Below the pieces are notes generated by a model. That model was not told where the DNA came from, searched no databases, and saw nothing but the letters and a program-made list of their open reading frames with translations. Position numbers and translations under genes: made by a program. A stretch of DNA of 45,517 nucleotides from Desulforegula conservatrix Mb1Pa (GTDB taxonomy: Bacteria > Desulfobacterota > Desulfobacteria > Desulfobacterales > Desulforegulaceae), in NCBI RefSeq assembly GCF_000426225.1, contig NZ_AUEY01000028.1, forward strand, positions 1 to 45,517, given 5' to 3'. Of the stretch, positions 35,395-43,951 are shown piece after piece. Each line of letters starts with the position of its first letter. Position 1 is the stretch's first letter.

Positions 35395-36543
35395 TTATTT
35401 GGAAATAAGTTCCCACTTCCCATTGACTATTTTAACCATCACAAATGCATCTGAGCCGAGTCCGTTATGGTCTGCCGGAGAAAGATTAAAGGTTCCGCTG
35501 ACGCCGGTGTATCCCTGTATCTTTTCAAGATTATCCCTTATTTTAGCCTGATCAAAACCTGTGCCCTTCATAGCCAGGGTAATCATTTTGAAAGCGTCAT
35601 ATGCATATCCGCCAAAGCTTGAAGTAGGTGACTGATATTTTGCAGCAAAAGCCTTGAGATATGACTGAACAACTTTTTTATGGGCATCACTATCTGCGAG
35701 TGAATCCGCAACAAGAATTTTCCCTGCAGGAAGAATAATGCCATCAGCATTTGCTCCTGCAAGTTCCAGAAATTTTGGAGAGGCTACGCCGTGACTCTGG
35801 AATAAAGGGATCGTAATTCCAAGATCCTTGACATTCTTTGCAACAATAGCAGGCCCAGGGTTAGTACCCCAACAAACGATCGCCTGGGGATTTGCTGATT
35901 TTATTCTTGTCAGCTGGGCAGTCATATCAGTGTCTTTTGCACCAAAACTCTCTGCTGCAACTATCTTGATTCCAGCCTTAGGCGCAAGAACTTCAATCTG
36001 CTTCTTTCCGCTTTCACCAAACGCGTCGGCAACTGACAGCACGCCAATGGAGTTTATGCCATTTTTTTTCATATAGTCGAAAATTGTCGTAGCCGCGAGA
36101 GCGTCGGTCTGGGCTGTCTTGAAAACCCATTTTTTAATCGGATCTGTTATGGCTACGCCTGCTGCACAGCTGACAAGAGGAATCCCTGCTTTTTCAGCTG
36201 CAGGAACAATGGCGAGGGTATCTTGTGTGATTGAAGGCCCGATAACAGCAACGGCCTTATCCTTGCTTACGAGTTTGCCCATGGCCTGGACAGCCTTGGT
36301 CGGATCGCCTTCAGAATCATAGATAACGGCTTCAAGCTTTTTGCCGTCAATGCCACCTGCTGCGTTTACTTCTTCAACAAGCATTTCAATGGTCTTTTTC
36401 TGCGGATCTCCCAGAAAAGACGCGGGGCCTGTTACCGCAAAAATGGCTCCGATCTTGACGGTTTCCTCGGAAAAGGCAATACCCGGAATACCCGAAAGCA
36501 TTGCGACCGCAAGAATAAACTTCAACAATCCCGATTTCTTCAT
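35395..36543 (-). CDS. livK: periplasmic amino-acid-binding protein LivK (ABC transporter)
   Basis: A 382-residue exported ligand-binding protein. Residues 1-26 are a signal peptide (FILAVAMLSGIPGIAFSEE). The mature part starts VKIGAIFAVTGPASFLG, typical of the type I periplasmic-binding/LivK family. Further landmarks are VEEVNAAGGIDGKKLEAVIYDSEGDPTKAV, VIGPSITQDTLAIVPAAEKAGIPLVSC and GGYAYDAFKMI. A ribosome-binding GGGAGAG precedes the start. It feeds the LivHM permease. The ligand cannot be read from sequence alone; branched-chain or aromatic amino acids or aryl acids are all plausible here. Confidence 0.93.
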   Translation of the reverse strand: MKKSGLLKFILAVAMLSGIPGIAFSEETVKIGAIFAVTGPASFLGDPQKKTIEMLVEEVNAAGGIDGKKLEAVIYDSEGDPTKAVQAMGKLVSKDKAVAVIGPSITQDTLAIVPAAEKAGIPLVSCAAGVAITDPIKKWVFKTAQTDALAATTIFDYMKKNGINSIGVLSVADAFGESGKKQIEVLAPKAGIKIVAAESFGAKDTDMTAQLTRIKSANPQAIVCWGTNPGPAIVAKNVKDLGITIPLFQSHGVASPKFLELAGANADGIILPAGKILVADSLADSDAHKKVVQSYLKAFAAKYQSPTSSFGGYAYDAFKMITLAMKGTGFDQAKIRDNLEKIQGYTGVSGTFNLSPADHNGLGSDAFVMVKIVNGKWELISK

Positions 36544-36685
36544 GTATCAATCTCTCCCTTAGTAATTCTATTCTAATCAATGATAAAAACCCTATGGCTA
36601 AAAGCCATGACGCATAATTGCGCCTCCACGAATGAATTTCCCAATAAAGGAAAACTTTAACTATCAACTAAAGCCTGCAAATGTT

Positions 36686-36733
36686 TTTGCCTCCGGCGAG
36701 TAGCTTTTTTGAAAAAAGCTCCGCAAAAAACTA
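36686..36733 (-). repeat. hairpin repeat between ACT gene and livK
   Basis: CCTCCGGCGAGTAGC, T run, GAAAAAAGCTCCGC, same type as the copy between livG and livF. It lies about 145 bases upstream of the livK start. Confidence 0.7.
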
Positions 36734-36903
36734 TTGGGTTATTGCCCGTCTATTCACAATCTTTAATTCTTGGTATTGTTTCCAGACTATTCTAAAATTC
36801 GACGAACAACACCAACGGAGGCGGGGAATTTTTTCAGAAATTTCCCTTTTTAACTCTACCAGTGTTTTAACAAAAACCATCCATTATTATGAACAGCTGC
36901 AAA

Positions 36904-37338
36904 TCACATTGAATAAAGATCCTTGCCAGGAATTATCCCTATGCCCTTTCCTTCAAGAACAGATACTGCTGACTCAATGTCGTCAAAACGGAAAATCATG
37001 ACGGCCTTGTTGCCGCTCTGTCTCACAAATGCGTACATGTATTCCACGTTTATTTTTGCATCATGGAGTATCTGAAGAATATCATTGAGGCCTCCTGGCT
37101 TATCTTCGACCTCGACAGCCACAACATGGGTTTTCCCCACTGTAAAACCTTTTTCCTTGAGCACTTCTTCGGCCTTCTCAGTATTATCAACTATCAGGCG
37201 AAGTACTCCAAAATCGGCTGTGTCTGCAAGTGAAAGAGCGCGTATATTTACTTCAGAGCCGCTTAATATGGATGTAACCTGCGCAACCCTGCCTTCCTTA
37301 TTTTCAAGAAACACGGAAATCTGCTCAACTCGCATCAT
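36904..37338 (-). CDS. tandem ACT-domain protein
   Basis: A 144-residue protein made of two ACT domains: roughly 3-67 ([23 protein letters not shown]...) and 70-140 ([35 protein letters not shown]). ACT domains bind amino acids and allosterically control enzymes or regulators. Free-standing two-ACT proteins are regularly encoded beside phenylacetate-CoA ligase and Liv transporters in delta-proteobacteria. Here it lies between paaK and livK. It could sense the amino acid being imported and adjust the ligase or transporter, but this is inference. No DNA-binding part is present. Confidence 0.9.
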   Translation of the reverse strand: MMRVEQISVFLENKEGRVAQVTSILSGSEVNIRALSLADTADFGVLRLIVDNTEKAEEVLKEKGFTVGKTHVVAVEVEDKPGGLNDILQILHDAKINVEYMYAFVRQSGNKAVMIFRFDDIESAVSVLEGKGIGIIPGKDLYSM

Positions 37339-37470
37339 ATGCTTTTTCTCCTGTTTAGAGTTTCCACGGATACAGTCGTATCATTGGATTATATGAGGAC
37401 TTAGCGACTGCTTCGCCATCATTATTTCTGTTTTTACAAAAGCATTATCCAAGAAAAAAATATCAATACT

Positions 37471-37606
37471 AAATGGACTAACAAAAAGTCAAAAAAATGG
37501 CTTTAGCGTCATGCCGGACTTGATCCGGCATCTTTGTATTTTCAGGTACTTCTGGATTCCGACCTGCGCCGGAATGACGAGAATCGGACTTTTTGCGACT
37601 TTGTCA
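37471..37606 (+). repeat. MITE-like palindromic repeat, copy G
   Basis: Left end AAATGGACTAACAAAAAGTC and right end GACTTTTTGCGACTTTGTCA, with both CCGG hairpins. CAATACTAA at 37464-37472 and CAATACTGA at 37605-37613 flank it (8 of 9 bases). It lies between paaK and the ACT gene. Confidence 0.85.
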
Positions 37607-37625
37607 ATACTGACTGCTTTGATCA

Positions 37626-38927
37626 TCAGATCGTTCTGTTGTCGATGACCCTTACAGCCTTACCTTCGCTTCTCTGGATGGTTTTTGGCTCAACAAGTTT
37701 TATTGTGGCCGAAACACCAAGAGTTTCCTTGATATCATGGGCGATTTTCTTCTCAAGGCCCTGCAGAGACTTAACTTCGTCAGAAAAAAGTCTTTCACTT
37801 ATTTCAACCCTGACAGTCAGATTATCAAGGGTACCCACTCTGTCCACAAGAAGCTGATAATGAGGCTCAACTTCATCAATTTTTACAAGCACACTCTCAA
37901 TCTGGGAAGGGAATACGTTAACGCCTCTTATAATAAGCATATCGTCTGTTCTTCCTGATACTCTGTTCATGCGGATATGTGTCCTTCCGCATATGCAGGG
38001 CTCAAGATTGAGGGAGGTAATGTCTCTTGTTCTGTATCTTATCACAGGGAAAGCTTCTTTTGTAATTGACGTAAAAACAAGTTCCCCCACCTCACCATAG
38101 GGAAGAACCTCGCCTGTTTCAGGATTTATTATCTCAGGAATGAAATGATCTTCAAATATATGAAGACCTTTCTGGGCCTCACGGCACTCGATTGCTACGC
38201 CAGGCCCCATTACTTCGCTAAGTCCGTATATATCCAGGGCTTTAAGGCCAAGCTTGGATTCAATTTCAGAACGCATGCTTTCAGACCACGGTTCTGCACC
38301 GAGTATGCCGCATTTAAAGCTTAAATCCTTGAAAGAAACGCCCATCTCCTCAGCAACTTCAGCAAGATGAAGAAGATATGAGGGTGTGGCTGTAATGATT
38401 GTGGGCTTAAAATCCTTCATTATGGTTATCTGGCGTTTTGTGTTTCCGCCGGAAACCGGGATTACTGAAGCTCCTAACTTCTCAGCGCCGTAATGAACAC
38501 CGAGACCGCCAGTAAAAAGACCGTATCCATATGCATTATGGATGATGTCACCCCGTGTTCCGCCACCAGCTGCCAAAGCTCTGGCCATAAGATTAGCCCA
38601 TGTGTCGATATCTCTTTTTGTGTATCCTACGACAGTTGGCTGACCTGTGGTACCTGATGAAGCATGAATTCTGACAACATTATCCATTGGCACGGCAAAA
38701 AGCCCGAAAGGATAATTATCCCGTAAATCATGTTTAGTGAGAAAAGGTATTTTTGCCATATCCTTAATGGTTTTGATATCAGCAGGAGTGATACCCGCTT
38801 CTTCAAAACGTTTTTTATAAAAAGGAACTGTGGCATACACCCTTTCAATGGTATCTTTCAGGCGTCTTAGCTGGATAGCTTCAAGCGCTTCTCTTGGCAA
38901 AGTTTCAAACTCGATATCAAAAATCAT
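37626..38927 (-). CDS. paaK: phenylacetate-CoA ligase
   Basis: PaaK activates phenylacetate or a related aryl acid to its CoA thioester using ATP. The 433-residue protein has the phosphate loop SSGTTGQP (90-97), the AMP-binding [24 protein letters not shown] with the ribose-binding Asp, and the C-terminal RSEGKAVRV with Lys423 at the catalytic position. A cysteine pair in EPCICGRTH may bind zinc. It is the first gene of the paaK-ACT-liv operon. GAGGAG precedes the ATG, and an intrinsic terminator ends about 17 bases before the start, after a 170-base leader. Indole- or hydroxyphenylacetate are possible alternative substrates. Confidence 0.93.
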   Translation of the reverse strand: MIFDIEFETLPREALEAIQLRRLKDTIERVYATVPFYKKRFEEAGITPADIKTIKDMAKIPFLTKHDLRDNYPFGLFAVPMDNVVRIHASSGTTGQPTVVGYTKRDIDTWANLMARALAAGGGTRGDIIHNAYGYGLFTGGLGVHYGAEKLGASVIPVSGGNTKRQITIMKDFKPTIITATPSYLLHLAEVAEEMGVSFKDLSFKCGILGAEPWSESMRSEIESKLGLKALDIYGLSEVMGPGVAIECREAQKGLHIFEDHFIPEIINPETGEVLPYGEVGELVFTSITKEAFPVIRYRTRDITSLNLEPCICGRTHIRMNRVSGRTDDMLIIRGVNVFPSQIESVLVKIDEVEPHYQLLVDRVGTLDNLTVRVEISERLFSDEVKSLQGLEKKIAHDIKETLGVSATIKLVEPKTIQRSEGKAVRVIDNRTI

Positions 38928-38950
38928 CAGGTTCTCCTCATGACAAAAAA

Positions 38951-38976
38951 AAACCGCGGGCTAAAGCCCACGGTTT
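38951..38976 (-). terminator. intrinsic terminator just upstream of paaK (candidate attenuator)
   Basis: AAACCGcGGGC (38951-38961) pairs with GCCCaCGGTTT (38966-38976) around a 4-base loop. On the minus strand it is followed by nine T residues ending about 17 bases before the paaK ATG. A sigma-70 promoter lies upstream at 39102-39130, so transcripts of paaK must pass this terminator. Confidence 0.85.
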
Positions 38977-39034
38977 ATTTATGTAACATAATCACCGCAC
39001 TGTAATCAAAAAAACGCCTAAATCTGCTTTCCAT
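38975..39034 (-). CDS. candidate 19-residue leader peptide for the paaK operon
   Basis: The frame reads MESRFRRFFDYSAVIMLHK. Three Phe and one Tyr codon are clustered at residues 5-11, and the TAA stop overlaps the first two bases of the terminator stem. It lies inside the untranslated leader between the promoter and paaK. A ribosome ending at this stop would cover the 5' arm of the terminator. The ribosome-binding site is weak (GGA about 12 bases ahead). A second short frame (MPSWKADLGVFLITVR, 38992-39042) overlaps in another phase with GGAAAAG just before its ATG. Either could be a regulatory leader peptide; neither is proven. Confidence 0.4.
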   Translation of the reverse strand: MESRFRRFFDYSAVIMLHK

Positions 39035-39101
39035 GAGGGCATCTTTTCCAACAGGCTTTTGGGCTATTTAAAATACCAAAATACAATCTGGAATTACAAT
39101 C

Positions 39102-39130
39102 TATGTATGAGCGCCCAAAGCAGGTGTCAA
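39102..39130 (-). promoter_or_regulatory. sigma-70 promoter for the paaK-liv operon
   Basis: TTGACA (39130-39125), 17-base spacer, TACATA (39107-39102) on the minus strand. The -35 is a perfect match; the -10 has four of six matches. The start site would be near 39095, giving a leader of about 170 nt. Confidence 0.65.
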
Positions 39131-39173
39131 GTTTTTTATCCCGCCCCATACAAGCTTTTTGTCAGACCAAGTA

Positions 39174-39965
39174 TTATCCTACGAGTTTTCCTGTGAAAGC
39201 GGCTTTGCGTTTTTCAACAAAAGCGCTTGTTCCTTCACGGGCATCCGAACTTGCCATACAAAGCCCAAAAGCATCTATCTCAATAGCACAGCCATTTGCG
39301 AGGTCAACGTCCATACCACGGTTAACAGCTTCCTTGGCCGCTCTTAAAGACACTTTGCCCTTAGCTGCCATGGACTTTGCAGTCTTCATGACTTCTTCCA
39401 TGAGAGATTCTGCAGGAACAACCTTATTTACCATGCCGAGGTCCTTGGCTTCCTGGGCAGAAATCATTTTTCCTGTAAAAATCATTTCTTTGGCCATATT
39501 CTTGCCAATGAGTCTTGGCAGACGCTGTGTTCCGCCAAAACCAGGAATTATACCCAAAGTAATTTCAGGAAGACCAAACTGGGCAGCTTCTGAAGCATAG
39601 ATAAAATCACTCGCGAGAGCTATTTCGCTGCCGCCGCCAAGTGCAAATCCATTAACTGCAGCAACAACTGGAATTGAAAGAGACTGAAGTTTGCCTATGG
39701 CATCATGGCCAACTTTACAGAAAAGCTTTGCCTGGAGAGAATTCAGTGTGGCGAGCTCTGTAATATCAGCGCCTGCCACGAATGCTTTCGAACCGCTTCC
39801 GGTCAGCACAAGTACTCTGATGTCTTCATCTGCTGCGATTACATCAAGAGCCTGGGAAAACTCCTTAAGAAGAGCCGCGTTCAGGGCATTGAGAGCCTTT
39901 GGCCTGTTAAAGGTTATTGTAGCTATGCCGCCTGCTACTTCAAAAGTAATGTTCTCGTAATTCAT
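39174..39965 (-). CDS. crt: enoyl-CoA hydratase / crotonase family protein
   Basis: A 263-residue crotonase-fold enzyme. The oxyanion-hole strand AFVAGADITEL and the second oxyanion helix NGFALGGGSEIALASDF are visible, with Glu114 and Glu134 matching the two catalytic glutamates of short-chain enoyl-CoA hydratases. GIIPGFGGTQRLPRLIG follows, as usual. The substrate is probably crotonyl-CoA or a similar short acyl-CoA. It lies upstream of paaK on the same strand but has its own promoter (40049-40077), and the paaK promoter lies downstream of its stop, so it is probably a separate unit. GGAGGT precedes the ATG. Confidence 0.93.
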   Translation of the reverse strand: MNYENITFEVAGGIATITFNRPKALNALNAALLKEFSQALDVIAADEDIRVLVLTGSGSKAFVAGADITELATLNSLQAKLFCKVGHDAIGKLQSLSIPVVAAVNGFALGGGSEIALASDFIYASEAAQFGLPEITLGIIPGFGGTQRLPRLIGKNMAKEMIFTGKMISAQEAKDLGMVNKVVPAESLMEEVMKTAKSMAAKGKVSLRAAKEAVNRGMDVDLANGCAIEIDAFGLCMASSDAREGTSAFVEKRKAAFTGKLVG

Positions 39966-40048
39966 TTCAAAGTACCTCCGATAAAAAAGTTAACAGGGTA
40001 AATTCATGCCCACGAACATTTACACTTAAAACCCGCATTTATTGCTTT

Positions 40049-40077
40049 TTGATATTTCATAAGGAGCACTTTGTCAA
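40049..40077 (-). promoter_or_regulatory. sigma-70 promoter for the crotonase gene
   Basis: TTGACA (40077-40072), 17-base spacer, TATCAA (40054-40049) on the minus strand, about 85 bases before the start codon. A perfect -35 and a four-of-six -10 make it convincing. Confidence 0.65.
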
Positions 40078-40272
40078 ATACTACAAAGTTTATATTGCGT
40101 TAAGCATTGAAAATAGATAATTTATAACTAAACCATGTCCATTTTTCAGTTTTTTTTATAGCTAAGCAGCCCCCACTTCGCAATGCACAAAACAAATGTA
40201 CGCCTCGATTTTCCAGATATTTATAAACAGGATCTTTTTTATATGAAACAGCAATTGCCTTAAGGAGTAATC

Positions 40273-41832
40273 ATGAAAAACAGCATTCAAGTAAAAATAA
40301 TATTCTACACTATAATATGCGCTGTATTGATACTTTTGGGATCAAACATAATTGACTATATCGATTCAAAAAAAGAGCTGATGACAGCACTTACAATAGA
40401 TTCAGAATACATAGCCAAAAGGCTCGCCCAGAATCTGGCATCTCCGTTATGGGACATGGACGAAAACCAGGTAGACAACACAATGCGGTCAGAAATGGCT
40501 GAAAAAAGGCTGTATGCAATTATTGTTACAAACGCCGAAGATAAAAAAATCACATTCGGGAAAAAGCGTAATGACAAATGGGAACCAATACCTGCCAATG
40601 AACCAATTGCTGGCTACAAATTCAATTCAAAAACCGAAATAATAAAAGAAAACAATAAAATGGGCTATGTACAGGTTTTCATGACTTCTAAATTCATGGA
40701 ATCTGCAATGAATAGAAAAATCATAAACATAATAATTACTGTAATCACAATGACGGCAATGCTTGGAGGCATGATTTTCGCCATTACGAAAAAGGTGATT
40801 ATTAATCCTGTGATGGAAGTAAGTGAAGGTTTGAAACAAATCGCTGAAGGAGATGCTGATCTAACAAGAAGGCTCCGCATCAATACAAAAGATGAGATTG
40901 GTGCGCTTGCGGATTTTTTCAACCAGTTCATGGGAAAACTTCAGGTGCTTATCTCAAGCACAAAAAAAAATGCGGCTTCCATAAACATGTCTTCAAACTC
41001 GCTTACCGGACTCTCGGCCAGAATGTCAAAGGGCGCACAGAGCATGTCCAGCACCTCTTCTACCGTCGCAGCAGGTGCTGAGGAAATGAACACAAATGTC
41101 GATTCCATTGTTAGCGCAATGAATACAGCCTCGGATAATGTCGGCCTGGTCGCTGCCGCTGCCGAGGAAATGACCGCAACAATAAATGAAATTGCAAGAA
41201 ACAGTGAAAGGGCAAGATCAATAACAGGAAATGCCGTAGCAGAAGCAAGGCAGGCCTCTTCACAGATGAAAAACCTAGGTCTTGCAGCCCAGGATATTGG
41301 TCAGGTGACAGATGTTATAAACGATATTTCAGATCAGACAAATCTTCTTGCGCTCAATGCCACAATAGAGGCTGCAAGGGCTGGAGAAGCAGGGAAAGGC
41401 TTTGCTGTGGTTGCAAACGAGATAAAAGAACTGGCTAAACAAACAGCAGAGGCCACAAATGAAATAAGAAGTAAAATCCATGGGATTCAATCAACCACAG
41501 AAACAGCCGTAACAAGCATAATAAAGGTTGCCGAAGTAATAAGCGATGTGAATGACATAGTCTCATCAATAGCTGCGGCAGTGGAAGAACAGTCAGCCAC
41601 AACAAAGGATATTGCCAAAAACGTTACGCAACTATCATCAGGAGTTTCTGAAGTAAACGAAAGGCTTCATCAGGGTTCCATTGTAATAAACGAAATAACG
41701 AGGGAAATCTCAGAAGTGAGCCACGTTGCGAGTGATTTCAGTTCAAGCAGCTCTGAGGTAAGTTCAAGCGCCGAGACCCTCACTGACCTTGCAAAAAAAC
41801 TTGAGGAAATTGTCGGAAAATTCAGGGTGTAA
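40273..41832 (+). CDS. methyl-accepting chemotaxis protein
   Basis: A 519-residue transmembrane receptor. Helix 1 spans about 8-27, a periplasmic sensor of about 115 residues follows, and helix 2 spans about 145-168. A HAMP domain (about 170-225, [30 protein letters not shown]) leads to the long coiled-coil signalling domain. Its highly conserved tip is [40 protein letters not shown]. The AAEEMT and AAVEEQSA segments are methylation-type heptads. The sensor half has no domain I recognise, so the ligand is unknown. No C-terminal CheR-tether pentapeptide is seen. TAAGGAG precedes the ATG. No che genes are adjacent. Confidence 0.95.
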   Translation: MKNSIQVKIIFYTIICAVLILLGSNIIDYIDSKKELMTALTIDSEYIAKRLAQNLASPLWDMDENQVDNTMRSEMAEKRLYAIIVTNAEDKKITFGKKRNDKWEPIPANEPIAGYKFNSKTEIIKENNKMGYVQVFMTSKFMESAMNRKIINIIITVITMTAMLGGMIFAITKKVIINPVMEVSEGLKQIAEGDADLTRRLRINTKDEIGALADFFNQFMGKLQVLISSTKKNAASINMSSNSLTGLSARMSKGAQSMSSTSSTVAAGAEEMNTNVDSIVSAMNTASDNVGLVAAAAEEMTATINEIARNSERARSITGNAVAEARQASSQMKNLGLAAQDIGQVTDVINDISDQTNLLALNATIEAARAGEAGKGFAVVANEIKELAKQTAEATNEIRSKIHGIQSTTETAVTSIIKVAEVISDVNDIVSSIAAAVEEQSATTKDIAKNVTQLSSGVSEVNERLHQGSIVINEITREISEVSHVASDFSSSSSEVSSSAETLTDLAKKLEEIVGKFRV

Positions 41833-41997
41833 AAAAGATAGTTTCCTTTTTGACGCGCAAATCGAAATAATAATTTTTTCAATATTTCTTGATATTGGGG
41901 AACTTTTTGTAAAAAATCCATTAAGTCCCCTAAAAAACTTAATGTGTTTTTGATAACAATACGGATTTGATTCTTTTTCGTATCTCTATTTTTTACA

Positions 41998-42134
41998 CAT
42001 AGAAATTTTTGCGGAGCTTTTTTCAAAAAGCGACCCGCCGGAGTTATTCGAATCATTTCAGATCAGTGTCGGATTACGAGCAAAGGACGCTCTAATCCGA
42101 CTTACGAATCGGCCTTTTTTACGTCAATTTAACC
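41998..42134 (+). repeat. composite two-hairpin repeat, copy e
   Basis: TTTTGCGGAGC ... AAGCGACCCGCCGGAG, then the perfect stem GTCGGATTA (42068-42076) / TAATCCGAC (42093-42101) with inner GAGC/GCTC, then a CTTACGAATCGGCC flank shared with copy a. A MITE-like repeat begins two bases later. Confidence 0.85.
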
Positions 42135-42135
42135 A

Positions 42136-42260
42136 TGATGCACTCGCAAAAAGCCGTCGGCGTCATGCCGGACTTGATCCGGCATCTTTGTAATTTCTGT
42201 CACTTCTGGATTCCGGCCTGCGCCGGAATGACTGAAATCGGACTTTTTGCGACCTTGTCA
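42136..42260 (+). repeat. MITE-like palindromic repeat, copy H
   Basis: Left end TGATGCACTCGCAAAAAGCC, right end GACTTTTTGCGACCTTGTCA, both internal CCGG hairpins intact. It directly abuts the composite repeat. Confidence 0.85.
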
Positions 42261-42286
42261 CCCATACAAGGCGCATCCTCTGAAAG

Positions 42287-42727
42287 TCATTTTCTTCCTA
42301 CAGATGACAGCCATTTCTGGAAACTTTTGTCTATCAGAATTTTAATTTTATCAAAATTTTCCCAGGAATCCCTGACCTCGTAAAAACTTGCCAGTTTTTT
42401 ACAGAATGTCTTGTCGTATATGGCTATGTATTCTTTATAGCCTTCATCATCACAATAAAAATCATAGGCAAAACTTTGACCTGTTTCGGAAAGATCTTCC
42501 TCTGAAAGTTGAGAATTGCAGTTTTTCAGAAGATACTCACGCCCGGTCATGTTTCTCTGAAGGACAGAATTGATATCTTCATTAAATTTTTCTGTGTGGA
42601 GATCAGATAGTAACTCGTTAGAAATCGCCCAGGCCAGAAACATACCGATATGGGTTGCTCCGGCTTCTGGAGGCAGTTCCTTGGGGAAATGGCCATTATA
42701 GTGCCATGCGGCAGAGTCGTATTTCAT
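42287..42727 (-). CDS. DUF7832-like protein of unknown function
   Basis: A 146-residue acidic protein starting MKYDSAAWHYNGHFPKELP, followed by EAGATHIGMFLAWAISN. I associate this N-terminal pattern with an uncharacterised family (DUF7832-type), whose members often stand alone or near toxin-immunity genes. The rest is helical with no catalytic motif. GGAG sits eight bases ahead of the ATG. Repeats flank both sides and no toxin gene is beside it. Family name is from memory and the function is unknown. Confidence 0.65.
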   Translation of the reverse strand: MKYDSAAWHYNGHFPKELPPEAGATHIGMFLAWAISNELLSDLHTEKFNEDINSVLQRNMTGREYLLKNCNSQLSEEDLSETGQSFAYDFYCDDEGYKEYIAIYDKTFCKKLASFYEVRDSWENFDKIKILIDKSFQKWLSSVGRK

Positions 42728-42811
42728 GCTTTTACTCCATTTTCAGGTCTGTAATAGTGTTCTGCAAAATAATCATTACATATAATGCTCTTTAGTTTGC
42801 AAATATAAAAT

Positions 42812-42944
42812 TGATTGAGTCGCAAAAAGTCTAAAAATGGCCTTGTCGCCATGCCGGAGTTGATCCGCATCAATTAATTTCAGCCTCTTCTGGATTTCGG
42901 CCTGCGCCGGAATGACTGTAATAGGACTTTTTATGACCTTGTCA
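42812..42944 (+). repeat. MITE-like palindromic repeat, copy I
   Basis: Left end TGATTGAGTCGCAAAAAGTC, right end GACTTTTTATGACCTTGTCA, degraded hairpins. AAAATTGAT (42807-42815) and AAAGTTGAT (42944-42952) flank it, eight of nine bases identical. Confidence 0.8.
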
Positions 42945-43130
42945 AAGTTGATGGTATAGCCAAAAACCGTAGAATAACCAGATAGCTTTGATAGGATAAC
43001 TTCAATAAGCCAGCCTGAATTTGACATTCCCGGACAATAGGTGTTAACATTTTTTAAGTTTTTATCTTAAATAAAGACAGGTGTATCGCGTTGCATGCCA
43101 GGCAGAATTCCTGAAAAAGAGAGGTAATGA

Positions 43131-43949
43131 ATGCAGATTTTTGAGTTCAAATCCTTTGCCATATCAAATGAGATAAACCTCAACATCATGGCCGAGCATT
43201 TCGGGATCACAAAAAAATACAGATGGGAAGATCATCTTGTGCTTGATGAGAATCTTCTCAAGGGAATCATAGCCCATCCTGAAGGTAAAACTTTTCATAT
43301 TTTTCATTTTGGCAGCATAGTCGGTACTAATCTGACTCTCCACGAAATCAAGGACATTCTTGATTACCTTAAAAAATTCGACAAAAACCTGAATGGCAAA
43401 CTTGAATTCAGTTATAATGATGAATTCAGGCTTGAAATAAAAAAAGGCGAGAGCACAGAGCTGTCAAATGACCGCATAATCTCGGATGAATTAATGGATT
43501 ATCATCCTCCGATTATTGCAACAATATTGGCCAAATCAGTGGCCCTTGAGAAAATAGAGTCAGATACGGATCTGCTCCTCGATGAAATTGAAAAAGTCAT
43601 AGAATTTCTTGACAAGGGCCATCTGAACCTCAGTGACGAAAAACTCGCCAAGATCTCCAGCAAGGTTCTGAGATTCAAATTCAACACAATTTCCCACATT
43701 ATGCTTCTGGATAAGCCGGATATTGCCTGGAACGACGAACAGGCCGAGCAGTTTTATATTCAGATGGCTGATCTTTTTGAACTCTATGACAGATATGAAA
43801 CAATAAAAAGCAAGGCTGAAATCCTCATGGATGTGACCGAGGTTTTTTCAGGTCTTGCCCATGCCAAAAGAGGAACAAGGCTTGAGTGGATGATAATCAT
43901 CCTCATATCCGTAGAAATTGTAATGTCACTTCTATATAAAATTTTCTGA
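43131..43949 (+). CDS. RMD1/DUF155 family protein
   Basis: A 272-residue protein of the RMD1 (DUF155) family, known from yeast mitochondrial and sporulation proteins and from bacteria. The hallmark is the end: FSGLAHAKRGTRLEWMIIILISVEIVMSLLYKIF, with a single C-terminal membrane helix preceded by a basic turn. Earlier segments such as VALEKIESDTDLLLDEIEKVIEFLDKG are long amphipathic helices. Its molecular role is unknown. GAGAGG precedes the ATG. The stop is two bases before the start of a hydrolase gene, so it probably heads a three-gene operon. Confidence 0.88.
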   Translation: MQIFEFKSFAISNEINLNIMAEHFGITKKYRWEDHLVLDENLLKGIIAHPEGKTFHIFHFGSIVGTNLTLHEIKDILDYLKKFDKNLNGKLEFSYNDEFRLEIKKGESTELSNDRIISDELMDYHPPIIATILAKSVALEKIESDTDLLLDEIEKVIEFLDKGHLNLSDEKLAKISSKVLRFKFNTISHIMLLDKPDIAWNDEQAEQFYIQMADLFELYDRYETIKSKAEILMDVTEVFSGLAHAKRGTRLEWMIIILISVEIVMSLLYKIF

Positions 43950-43951
43950 TC

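Noticed and set aside
40002-40272. Cyclic-di-GMP riboswitch upstream of the chemotaxis receptor
   Set aside because: No GGGCAAACC-like or tetraloop-receptor sequence found.
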